From NCBI GenBank assembly GCA_049516395.1, contig JBEKTD010000003.1, positions 62,001-126,000 on the forward strand: a stretch of 64,000 bases of DNA. The letters are read 5' to 3'. A program made the translations under genes and the position numbers. The notes under the pieces were generated by a model. The model ran no database searches and was not told the DNA's origin. It was given only the letters and a program-made list of their open reading frames with translations. The stretch comes from Fen-1362 sp049516395 (GTDB taxonomy: Bacteria; Planctomycetota; Phycisphaerae; Sedimentisphaerales; Anaerobacaceae). Shown piece after piece: positions 1 to 8,145 of the stretch (the first letter of the stretch is position 1; each line of letters begins with the position of its first letter).

Positions 1-1
1 C

Positions 2-2047
2 GTGGATGCGCATTTCGACGGTTACGTGGCGGAGGTTCTGAAAAATGCCGGCCTTGCCCTGGGTAAATCACTGAGAGGAGTTTTTATAGACAGCTACGAA
101 GTTGGCGACCAAAACTGGTCGCCGAGTTTTCGAGAAGAATTTCAGAAACGGCGGGGCTACGACCCGGTGCCGTGGCTGGTGACGGCGACAAAGTGCGTTG
201 TGGATAACCAGCGGGAGACGGCGCGTTTCAAGTATGACTGGAAGCTGACCATCGCTGAGCTGTTTGCCGATAATTATTATGGCTATATGGCGGAGCGAGT
301 GCATAGATATCCCGGCTTGAAATTAGCTGTTGAGCCTTACTACGGACCATTTGACACAGCAGATGTGGGTACACGTGCTGACGAGGTGGCCGGAGAATTC
401 TGGCAGAGTCCTGCCCCGTGGGGATGGGATACACTGAAACCGGTCGCGTCCAGCGCACACATTGCCGGCATTCGCATTGTTGGCTCTGAGGCGTTTACGG
501 GTCAGCCGCAGAACGCCAAATGGCAGCAGGACCCGTATGCGCTCAAAGCCACGGGGGACCGTGCCTTTTGCCTCGGAATAAATCAGTTTATTCTGCATAC
601 TTCAGCGCATCAGCCATGGCTGAACGCCCGGCCCGGGATGACGATGGGATACTGGGGCACGCAATTTGGCCGCACACAAACATGGTGGGGACAAGCTGAC
701 GCATGGCTGACTTATCTGGCGCGGTGCCAGTACCTGCTTCAGGAGGGACGTTTCATCGGCGATATCTGTTTTCTGAGTGAAGGGGGAGGCCCGTCGGGGC
801 CTGCGCTGCCGTCGGGCTATAACGGTGACATTTGCAGTGAGCATATTTTCCTGAAATCTATGACCGTGAACAACGGCTGTCTGATGCTTCCGTCGGGGAT
901 GAGCTATCGTTTGCTGGTTTTGCCGAATCGTAACACTATGACGCCGGCAGTCGCCCGTAAAGTCCGCGAACTTGTCAGCGCGGGCGCTACCGTTGTCGGC
1001 CCGAAACCGACATCCTCGCCGAGTCTTCAGGATTATCCGGCATGCGACCAGGAATTGCATCGCATTACCGCAGAAATCTGGGACACGAACAAGGTTATTT
1101 CCGGTAAATCAGTCGCCGATGTTTTAAAGTTGCTGAATGTGAAACCTGACTTTCATGCGAGCGCCGGGAAAATCATGTGGATTCATAGGCGTATCAGCGA
1201 TGCCGATGTCTATTTCGTCTCAAACCAGGAACCTAACGAGCGTATTGCGGATTGTGCGTTCCGTGTTGAAGGTCGCCTTCCCGAACTATGGGACGCGGCG
1301 ACAGGTGAAATCCGCGACGCCCGGACATTCAGCAGCGAGGGCGGGTTGACGAAGCTGGCGATTAAATTTGAGCCGCGAGGATCGGTGTTTGTTGTGTTCC
1401 GAAAACCGGGACACGGCGCGACGGATGGAAATAACTGGGATGAATTCAAGCCGGTACAGGAAATCGATGGAGCGTGGACGGCGCAGTTTGACCCCTGCTG
1501 GGGCGGACCGGGTCAGGTGACATTTGAAACTCTGACCGACTGGACTAAACGCGACGAAGCGGGTATCCGGTATTATTCAGGCACAGCGGTTTATGAAAAG
1601 GAATTCGAATCGCCGAAGACGAATAAAGCCGCGAAGCTGTTCCTTGACCTCGGCGATGTTAAGAACCTGGCTGAAGTGCGATTGAACGGAGAAAGCCTCG
1701 GTGTGGCGTGGAAGCCGCCTTATCGTGTGGAAGCGACCAGGGCGCTGCGTCCGGGCAAAAACAAACTCGAAGTGCGAGTGACAAATCTTTGGCCGAATCG
1801 TTTGATTGGCGACGAACAGCAGCCCGACGATTGCGTATGGGGCGAGGAACAATTCTGGGACCAGAGCGGCCCCAAGCAATCGGTAGGCCGGCCGCTGAAG
1901 GAGATTCCCGCATGGCTGACCGAGGGCAAGCCGCGTCCCTCTGCGGGTCGATACACGTTTACGAGCTGGAAATTCTATAACAAAGATTCTCCGCTGCTGG
2001 AATCAGGATTGCTTGGTCCTGTCAAGCTGCTTGTTAAAGCTGATTAA
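2..2047 (+). CDS. GH106-like alpha-L-rhamnosidase, 5'-truncated
   Basis: This is the C-terminal 681 residues or so of a large glycoside hydrolase; the frame is open to the window edge, so the real start lies upstream. The stretch around residues 29-40 (IDSYEVGDQNW) followed by a Y-D-P-V-P-W motif near residues 53-58 is typical of GH106 enzymes, which release terminal rhamnose from plant or algal polysaccharides. The last 170 residues form a galactose-binding-like beta-sandwich (LDLGDVKNLAEVRLNG at about 542-557, then NLWPNRLIGD) that closes many GH106 proteins. It would probably be exported, but the signal peptide is outside the window. Family assignment is by recognised motifs; substrate is inferred. 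An unclassified relative of GH106 cannot be excluded. Confidence 0.75.
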   Translation: MDAHFDGYVAEVLKNAGLALGKSLRGVFIDSYEVGDQNWSPSFREEFQKRRGYDPVPWLVTATKCVVDNQRETARFKYDWKLTIAELFADNYYGYMAERVHRYPGLKLAVEPYYGPFDTADVGTRADEVAGEFWQSPAPWGWDTLKPVASSAHIAGIRIVGSEAFTGQPQNAKWQQDPYALKATGDRAFCLGINQFILHTSAHQPWLNARPGMTMGYWGTQFGRTQTWWGQADAWLTYLARCQYLLQEGRFIGDICFLSEGGGPSGPALPSGYNGDICSEHIFLKSMTVNNGCLMLPSGMSYRLLVLPNRNTMTPAVARKVRELVSAGATVVGPKPTSSPSLQDYPACDQELHRITAEIWDTNKVISGKSVADVLKLLNVKPDFHASAGKIMWIHRRISDADVYFVSNQEPNERIADCAFRVEGRLPELWDAATGEIRDARTFSSEGGLTKLAIKFEPRGSVFVVFRKPGHGATDGNNWDEFKPVQEIDGAWTAQFDPCWGGPGQVTFETLTDWTKRDEAGIRYYSGTAVYEKEFESPKTNKAAKLFLDLGDVKNLAEVRLNGESLGVAWKPPYRVEATRALRPGKNKLEVRVTNLWPNRLIGDEQQPDDCVWGEEQFWDQSGPKQSVGRPLKEIPAWLTEGKPRPSAGRYTFTSWKFYNKDSPLLESGLLGPVKLLVKAD

Positions 2048-2136
2048 ACCGGTGGCAATGACCGCTTAGTTTGGAAGATCGAGACCGAAGTGAATCCGAC
2101 ATCGTTTCAATTGCGCGACGTGGCGCAAGAATGACA

Positions 2137-2613
2137 TCAGCGGCTGATTTTAGTCAGTAAATCTTTCCTGGCCTGGACACGGAGTTTGGCGTTCTCGTAG
2201 CGTCTTTTTTCATCCGCGGTCTGGGGCAATATCGGGGGCACGGGACAGGGGTGTTTATCTTTATCAAGCGCGACGAAAGTCAGATGAGCCGTGGTAGCCC
2301 TGACTTGTTTGCCGTCGTAAGGGTCTTCGCGAATGACCTGAACGCCGACTTCCATTGAGGTATGGCCTACATAATTAACGCAGGCCTTGAGCACAACGTG
2401 GTCGCCGACGCGAATCGGCTCTCTGAACGAGAGCGAATCGATGCTTGCTGTTACGACCTCTTTGCCGCAATGCCTTTGGGCGGCCATTGACGCAACCATG
2501 TCTATCCAGGCCACAATCGCCCCGCCAAAAGCGGTTCCGTAGGGATTCGCCTGATTAGGCATCAACAGATACCTGCTCTCAACGGCGCTATCGGATGGTT
2601 TTTTGCCTTCCAT
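2137..2613 (-). CDS. Acyl-CoA thioesterase, hotdog fold (YciA/BACH type)
   Basis: A 158-residue single hotdog domain. The motif NPYGTAFGGAIVAWIDMVAS near the N-terminus carries the conserved Asn, Gly-Gly and Trp-x-Asp of the acyl-CoA hydrolase family, followed by the usual FREPIRVGD strand. The family hydrolyses acyl-CoA thioesters in the cytoplasm. I place the start at the ATG at 2613. The frame continues to a GTG at 2649, but those 12 codons are written over a dispersed repeat (ATCTGTGGTTAAA type, minus strand) found in other intergenic sites of this window, so they are unlikely to be coding. No good ribosome-binding site is visible at either start. It points towards the GH106-like gene, with an 89-base gap and no obvious terminator. 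Confidence 0.85.
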   Translation of the reverse strand: MEGKKPSDSAVESRYLLMPNQANPYGTAFGGAIVAWIDMVASMAAQRHCGKEVVTASIDSLSFREPIRVGDHVVLKACVNYVGHTSMEVGVQVIREDPYDGKQVRATTAHLTFVALDKDKHPCPVPPILPQTADEKRRYENAKLRVQARKDLLTKISR

Positions 2614-2695
2614 GCAGAGTATTTTAACCACAGATTCCACAGATGACACTGTTTTTTAGCCGCAAAAAAGCACAAAAGGTTTCAGAAACGGATTC

Positions 2696-2732
2696 AACCC
2701 GTGAGATAGCGGCTTTGCCTATCTCACGGGTT
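2696..2732. repeat. Perfect 14-bp inverted repeat
   Basis: Bases 2696-2709 and 2719-2732 are perfectly complementary (arm AACCCGTGAGATAG) around a 9-base loop. It lies upstream of the thioesterase gene. No T-run follows on either strand, so a terminator is doubtful; a REP-like palindrome is an alternative. Confidence 0.6.
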
Positions 2733-2748
2733 TAACACAGATTTATGC

Positions 2749-2829
2749 GGTTGAACAAGCCCTTCGACAAGCTTCCCTCGACTACGCTCGGGACAGGCAG
2801 GGCAGGCGGTTTTACACTGTTGAACAAGC
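2749..2829. repeat. 58-bp dispersed repeat copy flanked by 11-bp direct repeats
   Basis: The segment 2761-2818 begins CCTTCGACAAGCTTCC and contains GCTCGGGACAGGC, a variant of the CCTTCGAC/CTCAGGGCAGGC repeat family also present at 7486-7516 and 50506-50528. It is bounded by identical GTTGAACAAGC copies at 2750-2760 and 2819-2829, which looks like a target-site duplication. Nothing coding was recognised in the rest of 2830-2938. Confidence 0.5.
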
Positions 2830-2938
2830 AACGGGAACTACTTATAAGGGCTTGTTTTCAGCGTTTCCTTCTCACTATCACCGCACCAAGGCCGAGAAGC
2901 GATACATTGCAGGGTTCGAGAACTTGCTCCAGAAATAG

Positions 2939-3376
2939 CTATGGTTCGTCATACAGTTGCTCTATATCCCCCCATGTCAATTTAACAACATGAGATGCGT
3001 AAGGTATAAATCGTTTCCAAAGGCCACATTCACTGTTTGTGTGGTACCACCGGCTTACCCTGACCACTACGTCAACAGCCACGTCAATCTGTACTTGGTC
3101 CATTTCAATCGGCATCAAAAGATATTCTGCAATTCCTCTGGCCGCTCCGCCCCACTTTTTTACATTGCCATGGCCTTGATTCTCATACCAGCTTTCTTCC
3201 AAAACTTGCATGATTCTCGTTTTAGCATCATTTTCAAGATGGATGATCGTGGGAATATAACGTTCTTCTACGGAGCCTCTATTTCTCGTAGACACGTTTT
3301 CGACCTTTTTGTACGGTTCGCTGAAATGTCGTAAAAATCTCTCTATCCTGGATTTTAAAGGTTCTCCAACAATCAT
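2939..3376 (-). CDS. Hypothetical protein, 145 aa
   Basis: I do not recognise this protein. The frame is 145 residues, charged at the N-terminus (SRIERFLRHFSEPYKKVENV), without signal peptide, membrane segment or cysteine pattern. The middle part contains two hydrophobic strands (IDVAVDVVVRVSRWY), suggesting an alpha/beta soluble fold. It ends close to repeat debris at 2.7-2.9 kb and is AT-richer than the housekeeping genes, consistent with an accessory gene. A weak purine stretch (GAAAGGTATGAAATG region) precedes the ATG. It is likely real because no better frame overlaps, but its function is open. Confidence 0.5.
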   Translation of the reverse strand: MIVGEPLKSRIERFLRHFSEPYKKVENVSTRNRGSVEERYIPTIIHLENDAKTRIMQVLEESWYENQGHGNVKKWGGAARGIAEYLLMPIEMDQVQIDVAVDVVVRVSRWYHTNSECGLWKRFIPYASHVVKLTWGDIEQLYDEP

Positions 3377-3597
3377 TTCATACCTTTCTTGTTTGAATAT
3401 GAATTTTCATGTTTCATTACTACTTATACTCCGAGACTGGTTTTTCTTTAATATCTGAAAAATACGAACTGGGACTATTTAGCTGTAACTTGTTGTGGGA
3501 ACTAAAGTAATGATGTTGGAAAATTTTTATTTTTTATGTAACAAGATTAAGGTTTGCGCTATCAGAACACGGATACCACCATACTTTGCACCATTCC

Positions 3598-4044
3598 TTA
3601 ACGGTAAGGAGCATAAGACCAGTATTCCAGCCTGCCCTGATAAAAATAAAGGTAATACTCATCATAAAAATTTTCTATATAATTTATTGTTCGACCTTCG
3701 ACAGATGCAGCACGTGCAGACATACGATAAGTTGAATATCCCGATGAATCCGTATGCAATAAAGTAAGGCGTTCTCCGTTATTAACATGCTCACGATAAC
3801 CATTAACCAAACGAGAATATTGACCTGTTGCTGCCTCGACTTGCTCCAATGTCATACCCTTAACAATATTACCACGCAACACTTCTTCCTTAATTGTGTT
3901 CTCCCATTCAGGATGCTCTTCTACAGTACACCTGCGCCCCTCCTCAACCGACAGCCACCCATACTCACGTTTTTGCTCAAATGTAAGAGGTGCACAACCA
4001 CAAACAAAAACCATCAACAATGTTGCTAGTAAAAACTTTTTCAT
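3598..4044 (-). CDS. Lipoprotein with BamE/SmpA-like fold motif
   Basis: A 148-residue protein with a signal peptide ending in the lipobox VCGC (Cys17 is the predicted lipidated residue), so it should be anchored in a membrane facing the periplasm. Residues about 59-72 (NIVKGMTLEQVEAATG) match the I-x-x-G-M-t-x-x-x-V-x-x-x-x-G signature of the small BamE/SmpA/OmlA-like beta-lactamase-inhibitor fold. A Tyr-rich C-terminus follows. Whether it is a BAM-complex partner is not shown; many unrelated lipoproteins use this fold. It stands alone; the neighbour at 2939-3376 has the same orientation, 221 bases further on. Confidence 0.7.
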   Translation of the reverse strand: MKKFLLATLLMVFVCGCAPLTFEQKREYGWLSVEEGRRCTVEEHPEWENTIKEEVLRGNIVKGMTLEQVEAATGQYSRLVNGYREHVNNGERLTLLHTDSSGYSTYRMSARAASVEGRTINYIENFYDEYYLYFYQGRLEYWSYAPYR

Positions 4045-4203
4045 TTTTTTTCAAAAATTGGTTATTTTCGCCTTCTCCATCGCAGATACGCCACAGGCCG
4101 TCAGCAGTTCACTTATACTTACCGACACACAAATAAGCAAGGCCTTAAGACCAAATCACCTTGCCCGCAGGACAGATGTGTTTTATCTGAGATTTCCAAT
4201 ATT

Positions 4204-4245
4204 AAACGCTTGGCTACGCAACCAAGCGTTTTAATTTGACGTTTT
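4204..4245 (+). terminator. Terminator-like hairpin
   Basis: Arms AAACGCTTGG (4204-4213) and CCAAGCGTTT (4222-4231) pair perfectly over an 8-base loop and are followed by a T-rich tail. No plus-strand gene ends just upstream, so its role is unclear; it may be a repeat or mark a lost gene. Confidence 0.4.
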
Positions 4246-4551
4246 TTGTTAAACCATAATCTGCCATTGCCTTTTGCCCCACCCTCTAAAAGCGATTTCA
4301 TTATACCTTTTCGCGGATAACAGCCAAAGAGAAAAAGTCGGGTATAGGTTTTAAAACTCCACTTTTGCCCATGTCAATCTGAAAAACTCGCAATAAAATT
4401 AGGCGAAAGACAAAAAAAGTTACAGAGTTCATTTTTTGAAGTAAATCCCTGAAAATCCTCGTTATTGGGCTAAAAACGGGGTTTTTTAGCAATTCCATTG
4501 TTTTGTAAATAGTGAACAGTAAAATATATTTGTTTTTTTATTAAAAACAAT

Positions 4552-4579
4552 TTGACATTTGAGACGATAGATATAAAAT
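4552..4579 (+). promoter_or_regulatory. Candidate promoter of the terminase-like cluster
   Basis: TTGACA at 4552-4557 and TAAAAT at 4574-4579 are 16 bases apart in an AT-rich tract, about 230 bases before the first gene of the plus-strand cluster. This is a sequence match to a sigma-70-type promoter only. Confidence 0.35.
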
Positions 4580-4806
4580 TGGGTTTTTGTTAGGTGTCTA
4601 TATAACAATCAATGGCTGTGTTGGCGAATTGACATAACAGAAGTAAAGACAGGTTTTGTGACTCGTGGCCCGTGACTTGTGACTCGGAAATGAAATGCAG
4701 CCGAAGGGGACGGAGTGCAGGTGGATTGATGATTTTTGATTGCGGATTGCGGATGCGGAAGAGGATATTTTTTAATTGCGGATTGTGAGGAGAAAGGAGA
4801 AGTGAT

Positions 4807-5250
4807 ATGGCCAGGAGCAGGGCGTTTCAAAAAGTTAATCCCATCAGCAGAGAAGAGACAGAAGCCACGAATAAAATCGACCTTCTGCGATGCAGGGCGG
4901 GACTGCTGACGGGCAAAGACGGCGCTTTGGTGCAGATGTATCTGAACGGCACGGGGACATTAAACCAAATGGCGCGGCTGGCGGGCGTCAATGAGGCGAA
5001 TGTTGCCAGAAGGATTCACAAGCTGGTTCGCCGGCTTCTTGACGGGCAATATATTACCTGCCTGCGAAGCCGGGACAAATTCACGCAGGAACAGATTGAA
5101 ATGGCGAGGGATTATTTTGTGGACGGGCTGCCTATGAAGGAGATAGCGGACAGGCACGAAACGACGTATTACGAGGTGAGGAATACGATGAAAAAAATTC
5201 AGCGGCTGACGACGGTAACACGAACTCACACTGACCGCAACGCTGACTGA
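4807..5250 (+). CDS. DNA-binding protein with two helix-turn-helix motifs
   Basis: First gene of the terminase-like cluster, 147 residues, preceded by AGGAGAAGTGAT, a good ribosome-binding site. Two helix-turn-helix segments can be seen: residues 51-73 (NQMARLAGVNEANVARRIHK) and residues 106-131 (MKEIADRHETTYYEVRNTMK). Both resemble sigma-70 region-4-like or recombinase-like HTHs. There is no ligand-binding or catalytic domain. In this place it could regulate the cluster or act as the sequence-reading subunit of a DNA-processing complex; both are inference. The next gene starts 32 bases downstream in the same orientation. Confidence 0.75.
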   Translation: MARSRAFQKVNPISREETEATNKIDLLRCRAGLLTGKDGALVQMYLNGTGTLNQMARLAGVNEANVARRIHKLVRRLLDGQYITCLRSRDKFTQEQIEMARDYFVDGLPMKEIADRHETTYYEVRNTMKKIQRLTTVTRTHTDRNAD

Positions 5251-5282
5251 CACTGACGTGAAACAAGTGAAAGGGGAATCGA

Positions 5283-5930
5283 ATGACAAGAATATCGGTT
5301 GAGAAAAAATTCGATGTTAATCCGCAAAAAAGCGAGCGAGTTACGACAGTGATGCGGATGTTCGGCGTGGGAATCGACCGGCTTAAAGACCAGCGTACGA
5401 CGCACGCATGCACAGTCGAGGTCAATGATGGGGACATTGTTTACATAACCGGGCCTTCGGGGGCGGGTAAAAGCGTGCTGCTGCGGGAAATGCAGGCGGC
5501 GGTAGCGGACGATGATAAAATCGTCATCGAGCAGATAGCTTTGCCTGCGGACAGGGCGGCGATAGATTGTGTGGGCGGGAAGGGGACGATTGACGGGTTA
5601 TCGCTGCTGAGCTATGCGGGGCTGAGCGATGTGTTTTGCATGCTGAATGTGCCGGCGAACTTGAGCGAGGGGCAGAAATATCGTTTTCGCCTGGCATGTG
5701 CGCTGGCGTCAGGCAAAAAATTCATATTCGCGGACGAATTCTGCAGCAACTTGGACCGCATCACCGCGGGCGTAATCGCTTATAACGTTCACAGGTTCGC
5801 GAGGCGCAACGGCGTTACGTTTTTTCTCGCGTCGGCCCACGAGGACATATTGGCGGATTTGCAGCCGGACGTGCTGGTGGTGAAGAGTTTCGCGGGAGAA
5901 GCGGAAGTCACATATAAAAGTAAAAAGTAA
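5283..5930 (+). CDS. Stand-alone ABC-type ATPase
   Basis: A 215-residue ABC-superfamily ATPase without membrane segments. Walker A is GPSGAGKS (57-64), the signature is LSEGQ (127-131, Glu in place of the usual second Gly), Walker B is FIFADE (147-152) and the H-loop is His186 in ASAHED. The Q-loop region is short and there is no permease gene nearby, so transport is unlikely. It lies between an HTH protein and a GNAT-fold protein, in the same orientation and with small gaps (32 and 70 bases). ABC ATPases of this compact kind also occur in DNA-repair and DNA-modification complexes. A role as the motor or switch of the neighbouring GNAT protein is inference. Confidence 0.85.
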   Translation: MTRISVEKKFDVNPQKSERVTTVMRMFGVGIDRLKDQRTTHACTVEVNDGDIVYITGPSGAGKSVLLREMQAAVADDDKIVIEQIALPADRAAIDCVGGKGTIDGLSLLSYAGLSDVFCMLNVPANLSEGQKYRFRLACALASGKKFIFADEFCSNLDRITAGVIAYNVHRFARRNGVTFFLASAHEDILADLQPDVLVVKSFAGEAEVTYKSKK

Positions 5931-6000
5931 AAGGTAAAAAGTAAAAAACAGAAGACAGATGCCAGAGGACAGAAGACGGGTGGAAAAGGAAAAAGCAAAA

Positions 6001-6885
6001 ATGGAAATGTGTACTGTGGCGAGAAATCTTGAAATTGTCCCCGGGACGAGGGCGGATTACGAATCGCTTTCGCATTATCATTACCGCGAGCCGAATATGG
6101 GGCCATACGCGGCGATTTTCGCGCTGAAGGGCAAATTCCGCACGGCGACCCAGCCCTATTTTGATAAAGCGACCATAAAAAAGGGCGCAGGCCTATTCAA
6201 AGATATACAGCAAGGATTAGATATGACGCAAGTTCAGCAAAATAGGGCTGGGCAAACGGTGTCCGCAGGATACCTAACGGTGGGCGTGATTGTTTATTCG
6301 ATGCCGACGGCGGGGGCGCAGATGCGAAATATCGCGACGGGCGGGATTTTCGCGGGGCTGGACAGGAGCACGCAGTTGAAACTCATCAACAAGAACATCC
6401 GCACAATCAGCAGGGTGATTATCGAGCCGAGGTTTCGCTTGCTGGGGCTTGCGGTGCGATTGGTCAGAGAAACGATGCCGATTATGGATGTCCCCTTCGT
6501 CGAGGCGCTGGCGGTGATGGGCAGGGCGAACCCGTTTTTCGAAAAGGCGGGATTGACGCGATACGATGCCCCAATTTCCGCTTCCTGCGTTCGGCTGATT
6601 GAGGCGTTCAGTGCGGTCGGTATCGATGAGCAGGATTTGATTGATTCGGGGCTTGTTCAGAATCGTCTCTCGTCGCTCGTGACTCGTCGTTCGTATTCCG
6701 AGTCACGGGGCACGAGTCACGAAGCACAATTTATCGAAGACGAGATGACGCGATTCCTTCAGAGTTACGGCGAAAGACGGCTTATGCCACCCGGCATCGA
6801 ACGCACAAGATTTGTCCTCAACAAACTCACCGACAGGCCTGTGTATTACCTGTGGAAAAACATAAACGTGGAATTGAGAATTTAG
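6001..6885 (+). CDS. GNAT-fold acyltransferase-like protein, cluster-associated
   Basis: Residues about 135-195 (numbered from the ATG at 6001) hold a GNAT-like core: the run RVIIEPRFRLLGLAVRLVRE resembles motif A with the acyl-CoA pyrophosphate loop, and FEKAGLTRYD resembles motif B (the usual F-Y-x-x-x-G-F ending). GNATs transfer acyl groups from acyl-CoA; in phage Mu the GNAT protein Mom modifies adenine in DNA, so with an ABC ATPase, ParB and terminases as neighbours a DNA-directed role is a reasonable but unproven idea. I chose ATG 6001 over 5959 because bases 5927-5990 belong to a dispersed repeat and GGAAAAAGCAAAA precedes 6001. Bases 6664-6728 are another repeat inserted in frame (residues about 222-243). 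C-terminal function is unknown. Confidence 0.7.
   Translation: MEMCTVARNLEIVPGTRADYESLSHYHYREPNMGPYAAIFALKGKFRTATQPYFDKATIKKGAGLFKDIQQGLDMTQVQQNRAGQTVSAGYLTVGVIVYSMPTAGAQMRNIATGGIFAGLDRSTQLKLINKNIRTISRVIIEPRFRLLGLAVRLVRETMPIMDVPFVEALAVMGRANPFFEKAGLTRYDAPISASCVRLIEAFSAVGIDEQDLIDSGLVQNRLSSLVTRRSYSESRGTSHEAQFIEDEMTRFLQSYGERRLMPPGIERTRFVLNKLTDRPVYYLWKNINVELRI
6664..6728. repeat. Dispersed repeat copy inside the GNAT-like gene
   Basis: The stretch reads as two inverted copies of the ACTCGTG(G/C)CCCGTGACT repeat (GTGACTCGTCGTTCG and CCGAGTCACGGGGCACGAG). Related copies are intergenic at 4655-4690 and 59113-59140. It keeps the reading frame and adds about 22 residues. Confidence 0.6.
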
Positions 6886-6941
6886 AAGTTAGAGTTTAGA
6901 AATTTTTTCTCAGTTCTCAATTCTAAATTCAAACTTCAGGA
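6872..6941. repeat. AT-rich dispersed repeat (AATTGAGAATTTAGAA type)
   Basis: The gap between the GNAT-like and ParB-like genes, overlapping the GNAT stop, holds inverted copies of GAATTGAGAATTTAGAA and TTCTCAATTCTAAATTC. Similar text occurs at 15950-15971 (inside the arg operon) and 25568-25660. It ends just before the AGGAGG ribosome-binding site of the ParB-like gene. Confidence 0.55.
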
Positions 6942-6948
6942 GGGAATT

Positions 6949-7620
6949 ATGTCTGCGAATATAAGGTCGATACGAATAGATAAGTTGCTGGCTCATCCCG
7001 ATAATCCGAACGTGATGAGTGATGCGACGTTTCGCAAGCTGGTTCGCAATATTGAGCGGACGGGGCTTTATGAGCCGATTGTCGTCAGGCCTCATCCCAA
7101 AGAGAAAGACCATTTCGAAATCATCAACGGCCATCATCGCGTAAAAGCCCTGGAGCAACTGGGGCGTAAGGAAGCGGATTGCGTTGTCTGGGACGTTGAC
7201 GATGAGCAGACGGCCATTTTGCTGACGACACTGAATCGACTGGCCGGGGCGGACACGCCGGCGAAGAAAATAGAATTGCTGAAAAAACTTATGGAGCGAA
7301 TGGGGACAGCCCAGCTTGCCAAATTGCTCCCTCAAACCGCTAAGCAAATTGAACGGCTGACAAACCTTAAACTGACTGTTACGCCACTCAAGGCCCAGGC
7401 GGAGCAATTTGCCATACCGCTTGTGTTTTTTGTGACAAAGCAGCAGCGGGGGATTATCGAAAATGCGATTGAGGCAGCAGCGTTCAGCCCTTCGACCTCG
7501 CTCAGGGCAGGCGAACAGTGTGCAGCGGACAGGACACAAATGACAAAGGCCCAGCGTCGTGCCGGGGCGATTACGGAAATAGCAAGCCAGTTTATGGAGG
7601 GTGAAAAATGCCGGATGTAA
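6949..7620 (+). CDS. ParB/Srx-fold protein
   Basis: A 223-residue protein with an N-terminal ParB-like domain: residues 5-18 form the first strand (RSIRIDKLLAHPDNPN) and IINGHHRVKALEQLG at 58-72 carries the G-x-x-R nucleotide-binding box (GHHR, 61-64). Such domains bind CTP or ATP or act as nucleases; without the central HTH of chromosomal ParB, this one resembles the ParB-like proteins encoded next to phage terminases. A strong AGGAGG site lies 8 bases before ATG 6949. Bases 7486-7516 are a dispersed repeat read in frame (residues about 180-190, PSTSLRAGE). It overlaps the next gene by 13 bases, indicating translational coupling. Confidence 0.85.
   Translation: MSANIRSIRIDKLLAHPDNPNVMSDATFRKLVRNIERTGLYEPIVVRPHPKEKDHFEIINGHHRVKALEQLGRKEADCVVWDVDDEQTAILLTTLNRLAGADTPAKKIELLKKLMERMGTAQLAKLLPQTAKQIERLTNLKLTVTPLKAQAEQFAIPLVFFVTKQQRGIIENAIEAAAFSPSTSLRAGEQCAADRTQMTKAQRRAGAITEIASQFMEGEKCRM
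7486..7516. repeat. Dispersed CCCTTCGAC...CTCAGGGCAGGC repeat inside ParB-like gene
   Basis: This 31-bp stretch matches the repeat family present at 2761-2818 and, in reverse, at 50506-50528. It is translated as PSTSLRAGE in the C-terminal third of the ParB-like protein without breaking the frame. Confidence 0.6.
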
Positions 7621-8048
7621 AACCGCTCACAAAAAAACAACGCGATGTAATCGATGATTTATTCGCAGCGGAGCTTGATGAGCAGCAGATTTTTGAAAAG
7701 CACAGGATTAACAAACGCGTTTACGATAAATGGCTGGCGGAGGATAATTTCGCGGATGAATTTGACAGGCGAGTCAAATCGGCTCACAGGCGAGGCGAGC
7801 TGATAATCGCGAGGTTCGCTAATGTGGCTGCGGCTAAACTGGTTCAGCTGACTGAATCAGAGAATCAGGAAACGTCTCGCAAGGCCTGTTTGGACGTTAT
7901 AAATTATCTCCGGCAAAAAGTGGAGCCCAGGCCCGACCCCGACGGGCAACCTGAAGCGGAGAAGCTGCCTGATTTGCCGCCTGAATTAGCGAGCAGATTA
8001 TTATCGGCATTGGCCCAAAGTGAAGAATCCGCAAATACCGGCGACTGA
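7608..8048 (+). CDS. Small-terminase-like HTH protein
   Basis: A 146-residue protein whose first 60 residues form a homeodomain-like HTH (KKQRDVIDDLFAAELDEQQI then INKRVYDKWLAEDNF), the pattern of phBC6A51-type small-terminase domains. It is followed by a helix (ARFANVAAAKLVQLTESEN) as in oligomerising small terminases, and a Pro/Glu-rich tail. Small terminases recognise DNA and load the large subunit, which here is encoded 2.9 kb downstream at 10930. The start GAGGGTGAAAAATG overlaps the ParB-like gene by 13 bases. The assignment to terminase rests on the HTH type plus the TerL homologue in the same cluster. Confidence 0.65.
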   Translation: MPDVKPLTKKQRDVIDDLFAAELDEQQIFEKHRINKRVYDKWLAEDNFADEFDRRVKSAHRRGELIIARFANVAAAKLVQLTESENQETSRKACLDVINYLRQKVEPRPDPDGQPEAEKLPDLPPELASRLLSALAQSEESANTGD

Positions 8049-8145
8049 TATAATGAAATTGACAAAGGCAGGTGCGGCAAAATACAATTCGGCTGATGCG
8101 TTGAACCGATTCGGTAATAAGCACAAAAACGTCAGGAGAAATTTT

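Larger units (their letters stand above)
4045..4806. other. Intergenic region with hairpin, promoter and repeats
   Basis: There is no convincing gene in these 762 bases. They hold a terminator-like hairpin at 4204-4231, an AT-rich stretch with a candidate promoter at 4552-4579, and at 4640-4800 copies of two dispersed repeats: the ACTCGTGGCCCGTGACT type (about 4655-4690, also at 6664-6728 and 59113-59140) and the GATTGCGGATTGCGGATGCGG type. Short open frames here on the minus strand show no coding character. Confidence 0.6.

Noticed and set aside
2830..2938. C-terminal fragment of a transposase or integrase
   Set aside because: The text AEKRYIAGFENLLQK before a stop at about 2938 looks protein-like, but it is too short to name and no upstream part could be followed.
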